DNA of 63,774 nt from Candidatus Auribacter fodinae (GTDB lineage Bacteria > Auribacterota > Auribacteria > Auribacterales > Auribacteraceae): the NCBI GenBank assembly GCA_003599815.1, contig QZJZ01000054.1, positions 1-63,774 on the forward strand, read 5' to 3'. Positions 55,005 through 63,774 of the stretch are shown here, piece by piece; within the stretch, counting starts at the first letter, position 1, and each line of letters opens with the position of its first letter. A program made the position numbers and the translations under genes. The notes under the pieces are model-generated. The model worked only from the letters and a program-made list of their open reading frames with translations. It was not told the DNA's origin and did no database searches.

Positions 55005-57215
55005 TTATTCTGCCTGATTAATCAATCGAATCATCTCTTCAGAAGTGCTCACTGGTAAGGAACATTGAAAATTACTGCATACATACACAGTGGAAGCATT
55101 ATCCGAAACACTGTAATCCTGCAAATATTTCAGGGCGGGGGGTAATGAATCAATTGATGAAGCAATTTTCAGAATTATAATGGCATTCGGCATAAACTGC
55201 TTACGAAGAGCATTGATGAGTTCTTCTGGCTGATGATCTTTTTCTTTTGCCGCAATGATAATTTCCTGTGAAGGTGATGTAACTAAATCCACTGCACTAA
55301 TAAAAAAAGTATACGCACTTGGTACACGGTACAACTCGTTGCTGAATAGTTTTCCTGTTTGCTCGATCAACTCTTCTAACTGAGACGATGCCCCAAACCG
55401 GGATAACCTGATCATGTTATATAGAGCAACCGCATTACCCGATGGCACCGCACCGTCATAGAGTTCTTTGCGGCGTGCCAGCAACTGCTCAGCCGTATTA
55501 GAGGAAAAAAAGAACCCGCCGTTTTGTTGGTCATAAAAATATTTTAGCATAGTTGAATTCAGTTCGAAAGCATTGTTTAAATACTGCAAATCAAATGTCG
55601 CCTGATAAAGTTCAATCAAACCCCATACAAAATATGCGTAGTCATCCAGATGTGCCGTAATTCCCGCATTGCCGGCTCTATACCGGTGCATCAGTAGTCC
55701 ATCATTATCCCGCATATTGTTAAGGATAAAATCCGCGGCCTGCTTAGCCCGATAAGCATATTCAGGTTCATTAAATACAAATGATGCTTTGGCGAATGCC
55801 GCCACCATCATACCATTCCAGTCAGTCAGTATTTTATCATCCTTATGAGGGGGCACCCTTTTTTTCCGATACTCGAATAAGTTTTTGATTATACGGTCAA
55901 TACGGATTTCAGAATCTTCAATGCCTGACTTGTTCTTTTTAACCATCAATTTGCTATCTTGTGAGGTATGAAGAATATTGTATCCGTTTTTCTGAGCAGT
56001 TATTTCGTTAGCAAAGTTTCCATCTGAAGACAATGAAAAATATTCTTTGGCAAAGCGGGCATCTTCTTTATCCAGAATAGAATCTACTTCTTTAACGGAA
56101 AAGAGATAATATTTGCCTTCTTCACCATCGCTGTCAGCGTCTTCAGCAGAATAAAAACCTCCTTCAGGGGATGTCATATCGCGCGATACATATAACAAAA
56201 TTTCGCGAGCGGTGTTTTTGAACAATTCATCACCGGTTATCTGATAGGCTTCAGTGTATACTATTGCGATAAGAGCCTGATCATACAGCATTTTTTCAAA
56301 ATGGGGAACAAGCCAGCGTTCGTCTGTGGAGTACCGATGGAATCCAAACCCGATATGGTCGTATATCCCTCCCTGCCGCATAGCCCGAAGTGTATCAACA
56401 ACCATTTCCAGAGCGTGGGGGTTTTCCGTCTTTTTCCAATACCGGAGTAAAAAGAGTAATGAATGGGGAGTAGGGAACTTGGGAGCATGTCCAAAACCGC
56501 CATACTCTTTATCATAATTCCGCGCCAACTCATTGTATGTTTTGTGTATAAGGGCTTCCGACGGGAAAGCATCCGCTGATTCATATTCAGCACTGAGCAA
56601 AGCCCCTGCAATCTCTTCCGCAGAGTCCAGGATATCATCTCTTCGATTTTGCCATGCATCATAAAGGCGAGGTATCAGATCCAGCATCCCCATTCTGCCG
56701 AATCGTGTTGTTTTCGGTATGTAGGTCGCCGCAAAAAAAGGTTTCTTATCCGGAGTCATTATGATGGTTAACGGCCAGCCTCCTGTTCCAGTCATCATCT
56801 GGCATACAGTCATGTAAACAGAATCTATGTCAGGGCGTTCTTCACGGTCAACTTTAATATTGACGAATACCTTATTCATAAGGCTCGCCACTTCCGGATC
56901 CTCAAAGCTCTCGTGAGCCATGACATGGCACCAGTGGCACGTTGAATACCCAATAGATAAAAAAACCGGTTTTTTTTCAACCAATGCTTTGTTGAAAGCT
57001 TCTTCACCCCACGGGTACCATTCAACAGGATTATCAGCATGCTGCAACAGATAAGGGCTACTCTCATTTATAAGTTTATTGGCTGATTTCTGAGAATATT
57101 GACTCATTGGTTTATCCTTGTGTTCTATTGATGACGGATTGTCTTCTTTTAATATCAGAGGGATAATGAACATCCCTACTGTAAAAGTGCAAAAAAAATA
57201 TTTTCGAATATCCAT
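55005..57215 (-). CDS. DUF255 (YyaL/SPATA20-like) thioredoxin-fold protein
   Basis: A 736-residue protein. A short hydrophobic N-terminus ([18 protein letters not shown]) suggests export or anchoring. The thioredoxin-like DUF255 domain holds [20 protein letters not shown] and Cys93-His-Trp-Cys96 in [15 protein letters not shown] long (alpha/alpha) barrel-like region follows, with [20 protein letters not shown]. Function is not firmly known; similar domains occur in cellobiose epimerase-like folds. AGGAG eight bases before ATG 57215 fixes the start. Confidence 0.9.
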   Translation of the reverse strand: MDIRKYFFCTFTVGMFIIPLILKEDNPSSIEHKDKPMSQYSQKSANKLINESSPYLLQHADNPVEWYPWGEEAFNKALVEKKPVFLSIGYSTCHWCHVMAHESFEDPEVASLMNKVFVNIKVDREERPDIDSVYMTVCQMMTGTGGWPLTIIMTPDKKPFFAATYIPKTTRFGRMGMLDLIPRLYDAWQNRRDDILDSAEEIAGALLSAEYESADAFPSEALIHKTYNELARNYDKEYGGFGHAPKFPTPHSLLFLLRYWKKTENPHALEMVVDTLRAMRQGGIYDHIGFGFHRYSTDERWLVPHFEKMLYDQALIAIVYTEAYQITGDELFKNTAREILLYVSRDMTSPEGGFYSAEDADSDGEEGKYYLFSVKEVDSILDKEDARFAKEYFSLSSDGNFANEITAQKNGYNILHTSQDSKLMVKKNKSGIEDSEIRIDRIIKNLFEYRKKRVPPHKDDKILTDWNGMMVAAFAKASFVFNEPEYAYRAKQAADFILNNMRDNDGLLMHRYRAGNAGITAHLDDYAYFVWGLIELYQATFDLQYLNNAFELNSTMLKYFYDQQNGGFFFSSNTAEQLLARRKELYDGAVPSGNAVALYNMIRLSRFGASSQLEELIEQTGKLFSNELYRVPSAYTFFISAVDLVTSPSQEIIIAAKEKDHQPEELINALRKQFMPNAIIILKIASSIDSLPPALKYLQDYSVSDNASTVYVCSNFQCSLPVSTSEEMIRLINQAE

Positions 57216-57300
57216 AAGATTAACTCCTGCATATAGAATTAGTGACACGAGTGGTTTATTAAGTTTTAAATAAAAAAAACCTATCCATTTATTATTACTG

Positions 57301-57329
57301 TTGAATTAATTTCTTAAACTGAATACAAT
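57301..57329 (+). promoter_or_regulatory. sigma-70 promoter, likely leaderless
   Basis: TTGAAT at 57301-57306 and TACAAT at 57324-57329 are spaced 17 bases. The -10 box overlaps the first in-frame ATG (57328); the next ATG (57337) begins eight bases after the last base of the box, exactly as at 22687/22695. Confidence 0.5.
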
Positions 57330-57336
57330 GGTGCCC

Positions 57337-59559
57337 ATGTTTTGGAAGCATATATCTATATTCATCCTATTTTTCTCTTTGATTCCTTTCCGGGTATACG
57401 CAGAAAAGAAAGTTGAGTTATGTTTCTGGCAGTTTCTTGTTCCCGAACGGCGCATGCGCGCCATTCTCGATGAATTTGAAAAAAAATACCCGCATATCAA
57501 GGTAAAAATGCAGCAGCTCAACTGGCGTGATGGACTGGATAAAATCACGACTTCTATTGCGGCCGGCATAACCAGTGACGTCTGTGAACTCGGATCTACA
57601 TGGACACCTCAGTTCGCTGAATCCGGAGCTCTACTCGACATATCAGAGTACATGCAGGAACGCAAAGATGAATTTTTACCCATCCTGCTTTCCTGTGTGG
57701 AATGGAACAATCAATATTATGGTGTTCCATGGGTAGCCGGAACTCGTGTGTTGTTTTATAACAAAGAATTATTCCGTCAGGCCGGACTAGATCCGGAAAA
57801 GCCTCCGAAAAATTGGGAAGAACTGTATAAATATGTCCTTGAACTGGCAAATCGTTTTCCTGACTTATATCCTTTTGCCATTCCCGTAGGAGAAAATTAC
57901 ACACCATGGCAAACATTCCTCCCTTTTTTCTGGAGCGCCGGAGGAGAACTATTTGACAACAGCCTTAACAAAGCAGAACCTGAGAAGGATGTTTTCGTGG
58001 ACTGTCTTCGGTTCTATCAAAAACTATCGCATCACTCGCTCCTTGCACGGCAGGCACAGATAGATCGTTCCTTCGCATCAGGCAAAGTAGGGATGATGAT
58101 ATCAGGGGGATGGAATTTGAGTTTGATACCGCGCCTGAACCCTCGATTACGCTTTGGCATGGCACTGGTACCTGGAGAAAAAAAACAGGTTTCTTTTGCA
58201 GGTGGAGAAGTTCTGGCAATCTTTAAACAGACAAAATATCCTGAAGAAGCAAAACTTTTAGTTCATTATCTGACATCAGAAGAAGTTCAGAACCAGATTG
58301 CCCGAAGCGGAACCAGTTTTGTGCCAAGCCTCAAGAATAGTCTTGAAAAAGAAGCATACCTGTCATCGCCGCAAAGAAAAATATTCATAGAGCAGTTAAA
58401 GTACGCACAAACGCTCCCGCCGCACCCAAAATGGTCTCAAATACAGGAAGAACTCTCATGGGTAATAGAAGATTCGCTCTTCAATAAAACCGCACCTACA
58501 GACTCGTTCAGCTATCTGACTGAACGCTTGAATAAAATATTATCCATCTATTCAAAAAGCAGGAAAAAGTCAACGACTCAGCTGCCAAACTCAATTGTGG
58601 TCTTATCTATAGCAGGCATACTTGCTCTCATTGTCCTTATTAACGTTTGTTATCGAATTAAGACTCGTGGTATAAAAACCAAAAATCAACGTGTGCTGGT
58701 GTTATACCTTTTCTTGTTGCCTTGGCTGGCAATTTTCCTTTTATTTTATTTATTCCCATTCGTATATTCACTGATACTTAGTTTTACCGATTACAGCCCT
58801 TTGCGAGGATATTCGGGATTCTGTGGTTTCAATAATTATATTGAGGTACTGAAAGATCCCGAATTTCAGAAAGCATTGCTCCATACTTTCTATTTTGCTC
58901 TCGGTACATGCCCTGTCTCAATACTGCTTGCTTTAGGATGCGCGGTCGTAATATACAAAAAAATCCCCATGGTCCGGTTTATACAGGCTTCTTTATTCGC
59001 CCCAATAACTATTTCCGTGATTGTGGCCGCTTCAATGTTCAGTTACTTCTATTCTTCAGAAGGTTTTTTCAATAGTATGCTTGATTTTCTTCATCTGCCG
59101 CGGCCGTTTCCTGATAACTGGTTAATGAATCCCAAAATGGCTCTGATATCAGTAATGATTATGCACGTCTGGCTATCTTTCGGGTTTTATATGGTGATAT
59201 TCACTGCGGGGTTGTATTCAATTCCCCGCGAATTGCTTGAAGCGAGCTACATCGACGGAGCACAAACTTGGCATCGTTTCAGGTATATCGTTCTCCCGCA
59301 ATTAAAACCTTTTATTATACTAGTCATAGTTCTAAACACAATCAAAGCATTTCAGGTATTCCCCGAAGTATTTGCCATGACGCAAGGGGGGCCGCACGGC
59401 GCAACTCTGACGCTCGTTTATTATTTGTATAAGACAGGATTTCACCAGTTTGAAATGGGCAAGGCGTCAGCCGTAGGCTACATTTTGCTGGTAATAATAG
59501 GATTCTTCCTGATTTTAGAAGTAACATTCCTGACAAGGGGAAAATCGAATGAAAGATAG
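57337..59559 (+). CDS. fused sugar-binding protein and MalF-type permease
   Basis: A 740-residue fusion. A signal-peptide-like start (FWKHISIFILFFSLIPFRVYA) leads into a family 1 extracellular solute-binding domain (about 25-395), with PWVAGTRVLFYNKELFRQAG and GKVGMMISGGWNLS. Residues from about 420 form a MalF/UgpA-type permease with about seven helices and the ATPase-docking EAA loop EASYIDGAQTWHRFRYIVLP. The binding protein is therefore tethered to the channel. It overlaps the second permease gene by 11 bases; no ATPase gene is near. Confidence 0.9.
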   Translation: MFWKHISIFILFFSLIPFRVYAEKKVELCFWQFLVPERRMRAILDEFEKKYPHIKVKMQQLNWRDGLDKITTSIAAGITSDVCELGSTWTPQFAESGALLDISEYMQERKDEFLPILLSCVEWNNQYYGVPWVAGTRVLFYNKELFRQAGLDPEKPPKNWEELYKYVLELANRFPDLYPFAIPVGENYTPWQTFLPFFWSAGGELFDNSLNKAEPEKDVFVDCLRFYQKLSHHSLLARQAQIDRSFASGKVGMMISGGWNLSLIPRLNPRLRFGMALVPGEKKQVSFAGGEVLAIFKQTKYPEEAKLLVHYLTSEEVQNQIARSGTSFVPSLKNSLEKEAYLSSPQRKIFIEQLKYAQTLPPHPKWSQIQEELSWVIEDSLFNKTAPTDSFSYLTERLNKILSIYSKSRKKSTTQLPNSIVVLSIAGILALIVLINVCYRIKTRGIKTKNQRVLVLYLFLLPWLAIFLLFYLFPFVYSLILSFTDYSPLRGYSGFCGFNNYIEVLKDPEFQKALLHTFYFALGTCPVSILLALGCAVVIYKKIPMVRFIQASLFAPITISVIVAASMFSYFYSSEGFFNSMLDFLHLPRPFPDNWLMNPKMALISVMIMHVWLSFGFYMVIFTAGLYSIPRELLEASYIDGAQTWHRFRYIVLPQLKPFIILVIVLNTIKAFQVFPEVFAMTQGGPHGATLTLVYYLYKTGFHQFEMGKASAVGYILLVIIGFFLILEVTFLTRGKSNER

Positions 59560-60790
59560 AAGCGGGCCAATTGTTAAATGGCTTCTTTTTATATTAATTT
59601 TACCACCGTTATTCTCAGTCCTGCTCCCGTTTTATATGATTATTCGAATAGCAATTATGCCTGAAGGTTTGACTGCTTCAGAAAATGGGGCAATGGTCAT
59701 CTGGACAGAACATGACCCCATAAGCCAGTATCAATGGCGCTCTAAAAACGGAATGATCCATCAGGCGGGTGACACCTCATTAATTAACGTGACATGGCAG
59801 GGGATTGATACCGAAAATCCTGTAACACTCTCATACCCATTTCATCAAAATTTAGACAACTTCACATCTCTTGAAATCATATACAAAAGCAATGCTCCAT
59901 CATTCACTATGGGGTTTTCTGACAGGCAAGGAAAAACAACATCTTCAACCATAAAAAATGACCAGCAAGGGGACTGGGTTACATCGCGCATAGCGCTAAA
60001 ATCCATTGATTTTTCAAGAATCAATCTTCAAAACTTAAATTCTGTAGTAATAACTATCGATCAACCAGCAGGGGGTACGATACAGATTAAAAAAATCAAG
60101 TGTTTGTACAAATCAATCACATTGGCTAACTTTAAAAATGTGATGCTAAGCGCCTCTTTCGGCAGGTATTTGCTTAACAGTGTGTTTGTATCTCTCTTGA
60201 TTATGCTGGGAAATATAATTTTAAGCACCATGGCAGGATTCGCTTTCGCATGGCGGTCGTTCCCGTTGCGCAAAACACTCTATATATCCATGATTGCTAT
60301 GATTATGATTCCGATGCAGGTATTAATGATCCCCACATTCATACTCATTCAGGAACTCGAATGGCTCAATACATATAAAGCGCTTATTATTCCGTTTTTG
60401 ATTTATCCAATTAATATTTTTCTGATGAGGCAGTACATTTCAAAAATCCCCACTGCTTTTGCTGAAGTAGCTCTTGTCGACGGTGCTTCTTATTTTACAA
60501 TCTTTTTTCGCATAATTCTGCCCATTTGCAAACCCGCGATCGCTATAGTTGGGATAAATACTTTTGTCAACAGCTGGAACAGCTTCCTTTATCCTTTTAT
60601 TTTAACCAATACCGCCGAAATGCGAACATTACCGGTCGGGCTGGCTTTATATATAGGGCTGTTTGATGTTGACTGGGCAAACCTGATGTCGGCATCGTCT
60701 TTATCGGCTATACCCGTAATTCTTGTTTTCCTCTTTTTTCAAAAACAGATTATCGCAGGCATGCTCTCCGGAACAACTCACAACCTTTGA
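59549..60790 (+). CDS. MalG-type sugar permease with extra exported domain
   Basis: A 413-residue permease, longer than the usual 270-300. After helix 1 (about 10-35) comes an extracytoplasmic insert of about 145 residues (from WTEHDPISQYQWRS to GGTIQIKKIKC) with a beta-sandwich look like carbohydrate-binding modules. Helices and the EAA loop EVALVDGASYFTIFFRIILP follow. It pairs with the fused binding protein/permease encoded upstream. Confidence 0.88.
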   Translation: MKDRSGPIVKWLLFILILPPLFSVLLPFYMIIRIAIMPEGLTASENGAMVIWTEHDPISQYQWRSKNGMIHQAGDTSLINVTWQGIDTENPVTLSYPFHQNLDNFTSLEIIYKSNAPSFTMGFSDRQGKTTSSTIKNDQQGDWVTSRIALKSIDFSRINLQNLNSVVITIDQPAGGTIQIKKIKCLYKSITLANFKNVMLSASFGRYLLNSVFVSLLIMLGNIILSTMAGFAFAWRSFPLRKTLYISMIAMIMIPMQVLMIPTFILIQELEWLNTYKALIIPFLIYPINIFLMRQYISKIPTAFAEVALVDGASYFTIFFRIILPICKPAIAIVGINTFVNSWNSFLYPFILTNTAEMRTLPVGLALYIGLFDVDWANLMSASSLSAIPVILVFLFFQKQIIAGMLSGTTHNL

Positions 60791-60794
60791 TTTA

Positions 60795-61751
60795 TCAGCT
60801 TGTAGAGTGCACTTTTTCTATGAACATAATCATGGAATAAATAGTTTCGCTCAAAGGAACCTGAACATTATACTGGCGCGCCAGTTTGATCACTGCTCCG
60901 GTCAATGCGTCTATTTCCGTGCGCTTATGCGCACGCAGATCCTGAAGCATCGAGGATTCATGCGTGGCTGTCGGAGGAAGAAGCTTCTCATAGAATATCT
61001 CGATATATCTTTCAACATCAGGCCAATGAGTAGAATATCCGGCTTTTCGCATAGTTAAAAAGGTTTCATATATAATACACTCCATAAGCGAACGTGATTC
61101 CTCGTATTCACCTAGTTTACCATAGGGAACCCGGAACAACGCGCCAAGGGGATTCAGGGCACAGTTATATAACATTTTACTCCAAAGATCTTTCGCAATA
61201 TCATTGACTGCAATGCATGGTATGCCCCCGGCAGTAATGGTATGGGCAAGAGACTCAAGGGGAGCCAGATGATTATGAAAAAGAGAGCCAAGATGTATAG
61301 CATCTGCATGAACGGTTATATCCACAATATGCCGATCAGTCCTTCTGAATCCAGTGATTACTCGACCGTTAAACACAGATTTATCGCCAAAATATTGCAC
61401 ACATATTTCATCATTGCCCCAGCCGTTCTGAAAAAGAATAAGTTTTGTATCACGCTTCATTATAGAATGTTGTGATAATTCAATGACGGCTTTCTGGGTA
61501 TCAAAGGCCTTAGTGCATATAAAAACAAAATCAAACTTTTCATCCTGAAGAAGTTCGAGATCGGTAAAACATCTAAACGTCAGAGGATTATGATTCCTGT
61601 TCCCGAAAATCCCAATCCTTTGTATTCCCTTTTGATTAACTGCATGCACTGTATCAGGGCGTGCTATAATGACAGGCTGAATACCGGCTTCAATCAGGCA
61701 ACTGGCGAGTCCAAGCCCAACAGCACCTGCGCCGTAAATTAATATTTTCAT
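60795..61751 (-). CDS. panE: 2-dehydropantoate 2-reductase-like protein
   Basis: A 318-residue NADPH-dependent ketopantoate reductase-type enzyme. The Rossmann motif is IYGAGAVGLGLASCL at the start, and the catalytic Lys lies in AKDLWSKMLYNCALNPLGAL. It may make pantoate for coenzyme A; paralogues with other substrates exist. AGGGAT precedes ATG 61751; a longer in-frame start adds 22 non-homologous residues. It converges with the sugar permease gene. Confidence 0.85.
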   Translation of the reverse strand: MKILIYGAGAVGLGLASCLIEAGIQPVIIARPDTVHAVNQKGIQRIGIFGNRNHNPLTFRCFTDLELLQDEKFDFVFICTKAFDTQKAVIELSQHSIMKRDTKLILFQNGWGNDEICVQYFGDKSVFNGRVITGFRRTDRHIVDITVHADAIHLGSLFHNHLAPLESLAHTITAGGIPCIAVNDIAKDLWSKMLYNCALNPLGALFRVPYGKLGEYEESRSLMECIIYETFLTMRKAGYSTHWPDVERYIEIFYEKLLPPTATHESSMLQDLRAHKRTEIDALTGAVIKLARQYNVQVPLSETIYSMIMFIEKVHSTS

Positions 61752-61847
61752 AGAAATCCCTAATCGATAAGTGATACTTTTTAATGATATAACGACTACT
61801 TTAACTAATAAAATCATCGTGAATCAATAAAAAACCAGGAGAAATCT

Positions 61848-62243
61848 ATGAAAATGTGGTTGATACTGCTGTCAGTAGCATGCGGCGGGTCTATAGGCGC
61901 TGTTACAAGATTTTGGATAACCGAATTGATTTATCAGCACTTTAACACGATATTTCCATTCGGCACACTAAGTGTTAATCTGATTGGATGTTATTTAATA
62001 GGATTTTTATGGAATATTTTTGGGAATTTCGCGGTTCCTGAATATATCAAAATGTTCATGTCGGTCGGCATATTAGGCGCATTAACGACATTTTCCAGTT
62101 ATGCGATTGGCACAGTTAACCTTTTGCGTGACGGCGAATATCTGTATGCCGTCCTGAATATCCTGATAAACAATGGGCTCTGTATTTTACTTGTTGTTTT
62201 AGGAATCATTACATCACAAGTACTCATCAATATTTTTAATTAA
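61848..62243 (+). CDS. crcB: fluoride channel CrcB/FluC
   Basis: A 131-residue four-helix fluoride-specific ion channel that works as an inverted dimer. GGSIGAVTRFWI, GTLSVNLIGCYLIGF and the phenylalanine-box motif LTTFSSYAIG are diagnostic. AGGAG precedes the ATG. The 96-base leader shows no fluoride-riboswitch consensus. Confidence 0.95.
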   Translation: MKMWLILLSVACGGSIGAVTRFWITELIYQHFNTIFPFGTLSVNLIGCYLIGFLWNIFGNFAVPEYIKMFMSVGILGALTTFSSYAIGTVNLLRDGEYLYAVLNILINNGLCILLVVLGIITSQVLINIFN

Positions 62244-62594
62244 TATTGAAATTACGGCATTTTATGCGAATAGACATTTCTTCCGCATAATTCTTTATGT
62301 CCGATAATATATATTATGTTAAGTTTTTAAGTTAATCATGGGCAGATAAACCTTGCGAAAAACAAAAGAACACCATCAACATCGTTTCCTTATCGAGAAA
62401 TACTTGTATTAGTTAGCATTCGCAATATTTTCTCGTTAGAACTTCAAGATGGATTCCATCTACAGGGTTATAGCATTAGAAAAATAGTCCTATTAAAAAT
62501 ATAATCTAAAATATCTCTAAATAAACTTTTCGCTTATTCGAAAGCAGTTACAAAAAATATGCCTTACTACAGCCAAATTAAATGCACAATTATA
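62244..62594. other. AT-rich intergenic region
   Basis: A gene-free stretch. A weak hairpin (TTATGCG at 62262-62268 with CGCATAA at 62284-62290, 15-base loop, then TTCTTT) may terminate crcB. I see no supported small gene or RNA in the rest. Confidence 0.45.
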
Positions 62595-62623
62595 TTGATA
62601 TTTATTTATTTTTCTGTTATAAA
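62595..62623 (+). promoter_or_regulatory. promoter upstream of the PEP-CTERM gene
   Basis: TTGATA at 62595-62600 and TATAAA at 62618-62623 are spaced 17 bases in a very AT-rich context. Transcription would start near 62630, leaving a leader of about 64 bases before ATG 62694. Confidence 0.4.
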
Positions 62624-62693
62624 TAACAATAAGGTACGTTAATAAAGTATGAATTTAAATTTATTCTGAGAATAAACAAGACATGAATCAGCC

Positions 62694-63533
62694 ATGATCA
62701 ACTACTATGACGGAGCGTTACTTAGAATAATGAGAGCACCAAGCTTGACAGTTCTCAGTATAATTATTTTAATAATATTCAGTTCCACATGTTTAGCAAT
62801 ACCTCAGGCAGACGGAAAATTTGACCCGAGCGAAGGCTATACCATAGGATACAATGTTAATTTTTCAGTTGAAGGCACTGGCCCTGTTTCTGATCAGGGA
62901 CAGCTATGGCTTTATATAGATCCTATATTTAATGATTTGTATGTAGCCTTTATCCAACCATTAACTATTGTCGACAACACATATGGAGCCAATACGATTG
63001 GCTGGCCCGGCAACAACCATAAATTCAAACACCTCCACAAAAGCGACCAAGCGCAGTTTGTTATCACCAATGAAGCCGGTAATGTCGTACTTGATTTTTT
63101 TATAGACTATCTTGAAGAAATTACATCAGGCACAACTTACGAATCTACAGGCCCCGCAGGAAAAGATGGAAAGATGAATGTTGGAAATGCATCCTCTATT
63201 AAAGCATGGGGAACATCTCTTGAATATAATTTTAATACGCTCGGCTTTGTCCTGACTACCAACTCCCCTGCTACAAACAATCTTTATGATCCGAACCCCG
63301 CATTCCCCGGCTGGATATTCGAAGTAGTATATGAAGTACAAATAGACGGCGAACTATTTGATGTTTACGGCGTTGGTGATGTTAGAGTACCCCTCGTACA
63401 TGATTCCCCAACAAAACTCGGCGGAGACAAAGTATTCTACATCGACAAAGAACTTATAGTGCCGGAACCACTCACAATCATTCTTATGAGCATTGGATCA
63501 GCCTTATTATGTATATTCAGGCGTAAGAAATAA
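62694..63533 (+). CDS. PEP-CTERM sorted exported protein
   Basis: A 279-residue exported protein of unknown function. A signal peptide (LTVLSIIILIIFSSTCLA, cut before IPQA) is followed by a beta-rich domain. The C-terminus is a classic exosortase tripartite signal: VPEPLT, a hydrophobic helix, then FRRKK. It should be cleaved and released or attached by an exosortase, which is not in the window. An ATG at 62730 is an alternative start that keeps the signal peptide; neither start has a strong ribosome site. Confidence 0.85.
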   Translation: MINYYDGALLRIMRAPSLTVLSIIILIIFSSTCLAIPQADGKFDPSEGYTIGYNVNFSVEGTGPVSDQGQLWLYIDPIFNDLYVAFIQPLTIVDNTYGANTIGWPGNNHKFKHLHKSDQAQFVITNEAGNVVLDFFIDYLEEITSGTTYESTGPAGKDGKMNVGNASSIKAWGTSLEYNFNTLGFVLTTNSPATNNLYDPNPAFPGWIFEVVYEVQIDGELFDVYGVGDVRVPLVHDSPTKLGGDKVFYIDKELIVPEPLTIILMSIGSALLCIFRRKK

Positions 63534-63695
63534 GCATTTCCTGAGCAAACACACACGCACAAGAGTGAAACTCCCAGGTTTTCTTTGGCTTTACTCCCCT
63601 AACTCGAGCCCTCTGTCTAACTTATCGTGATATTCTACACAGTCCATTATTGAGCCCAACCGACGACACGCAATATTGAGGTATCCCGGTATTGA
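63534..63695. other. intergenic region before the insertion sequence
   Basis: No gene is supported here. The sequence separates the PEP-CTERM gene from the insertion sequence end and contains no clear terminator hairpin. Confidence 0.4.
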
Positions 63696-63774
63696 TGGAC
63701 ACCAAAAATAGTAGACACTATACTACTATGAGGAGGTGTACAATGGGAAGAGGAAGATATTCAAGAGAATTTAA
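63696..63774 (+). mobile_element. left end of an IS3-like insertion sequence, cut by the window
   Basis: TGGACACCAAAAATAGTAGA at 63696-63715 looks like the terminal inverted repeat of an IS3-family element. A strong ribosome site and a transposase start follow within 50 bases. The rest of the element, and its target duplication, lie outside the window. Confidence 0.6.
63743..63774 (+). CDS. IS3-family transposase OrfA, partial
   Basis: Only the first ten codons and part of the eleventh are present: MGRGRYSREF, matching the usual helix-turn-helix start of IS3-family OrfA proteins (MGRKRYSREFK-like). AGGAGG at 63731-63736 precedes the ATG. The gene is truncated by the window edge, not necessarily in the genome. 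Confidence 0.6.
   Translation, partial: MGRGRYSREF

Noticed and set aside
61752-61847. Fluoride riboswitch before crcB
   Set aside because: The conserved crcB-motif core sequences are not present and the leader is AT-rich without a pseudoknot pattern.

Overview
The window is a gene-dense, moderately AT-rich stretch (about 40-43% GC by eye) of a bacterial chromosome. Export and envelope features (RseP-type site-2 protease, lipoprotein signals, a PEP-CTERM sorting signal, many TPR proteins) suggest a diderm. The linkage uppS-cdsA-dxr-rseP-ispG-proS, the TPR and PEP-CTERM content and the unusual two-component proteins would fit an uncultured PVC-like or candidate-phylum bacterium such as Omnitrophota or a relative. 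That placement is inference; no 16S gene is present.

Layout. 1-3.8 kb (minus): a GH63-like glycosidase and a DUF4239 membrane protein. 4.1-7.4 kb: tRNA-Gly(GCC) followed by tig-clpP-clpX, a protein quality-control block. 7.5-20 kb: one long plus-strand operon with serine synthesis (class V aminotransferase, serA), purA, uppS, cdsA, dxr, rseP, ispG, proS, a GT2 glycosyltransferase and a DedA-like protein. It joins the MEP isoprenoid pathway to undecaprenyl-PP and phospholipid precursor synthesis. 20.1-25 kb: tRNA-Pro(CGG), acylphosphatase, a UvrD/Rep helicase and a secreted protein whose trypsin-like domain has lost two of three catalytic residues. 25-34 kb: a CHASE2-GAF-HD-GYP protein (minus), thioredoxin, a TPR protein, two CNNM/CBS membrane proteins and an NtrB/NtrC-like pair. 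34.2-36.8 kb: groES-groEL preceded by two perfect 12-bp inverted repeats, a sigma-54-like site and a sigma-70-like site, then rpoZ. 36.8-43.6 kb: a gliding-type ABC-2 export operon (ATPase, permease, GldG-like, DUF4340), a rhomboid protease, a Mut7-C protein and an orphan secreted protein.

43.7-55 kb is the most interesting region. An operon encodes a TrmJ-like methylase, a DPM1-like polyprenyl-phosphate-mannose synthase, two TPR lipoproteins and two large GT-C membrane proteins with C-terminal TPRs; a third paralogue lies at 53.2 kb. The three large proteins carry the sequence signatures of eukaryotic TMTC1-4 protein O-mannosyltransferases, so the block reads as a candidate bacterial lipid-linked protein O-glycosylation system. 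Between the second and third paralogues, on the minus strand, lies an odd signalling operon: a Cache-HAMP histidine-kinase-like protein with Ser at the phospho-His position and no recognisable ATP-binding boxes, a CheY-like receiver, and a membrane-anchored DHp domain with an intact His but no kinase domain.

55-62.2 kb: a DUF255 thioredoxin-fold protein, a sugar ABC importer whose binding protein is fused to the first permease (the second permease carries an extra exported domain; no ATPase is nearby), panE and crcB/fluC. 62.2-63.8 kb: a sparse AT-rich stretch with a PEP-CTERM protein and, at the edge, the left end of an IS3-like insertion sequence cut by the window boundary. Two signal-peptide genes (22.7 kb and 57.3 kb) have good promoters placed so that transcription would start at the ATG, suggesting leaderless mRNAs.
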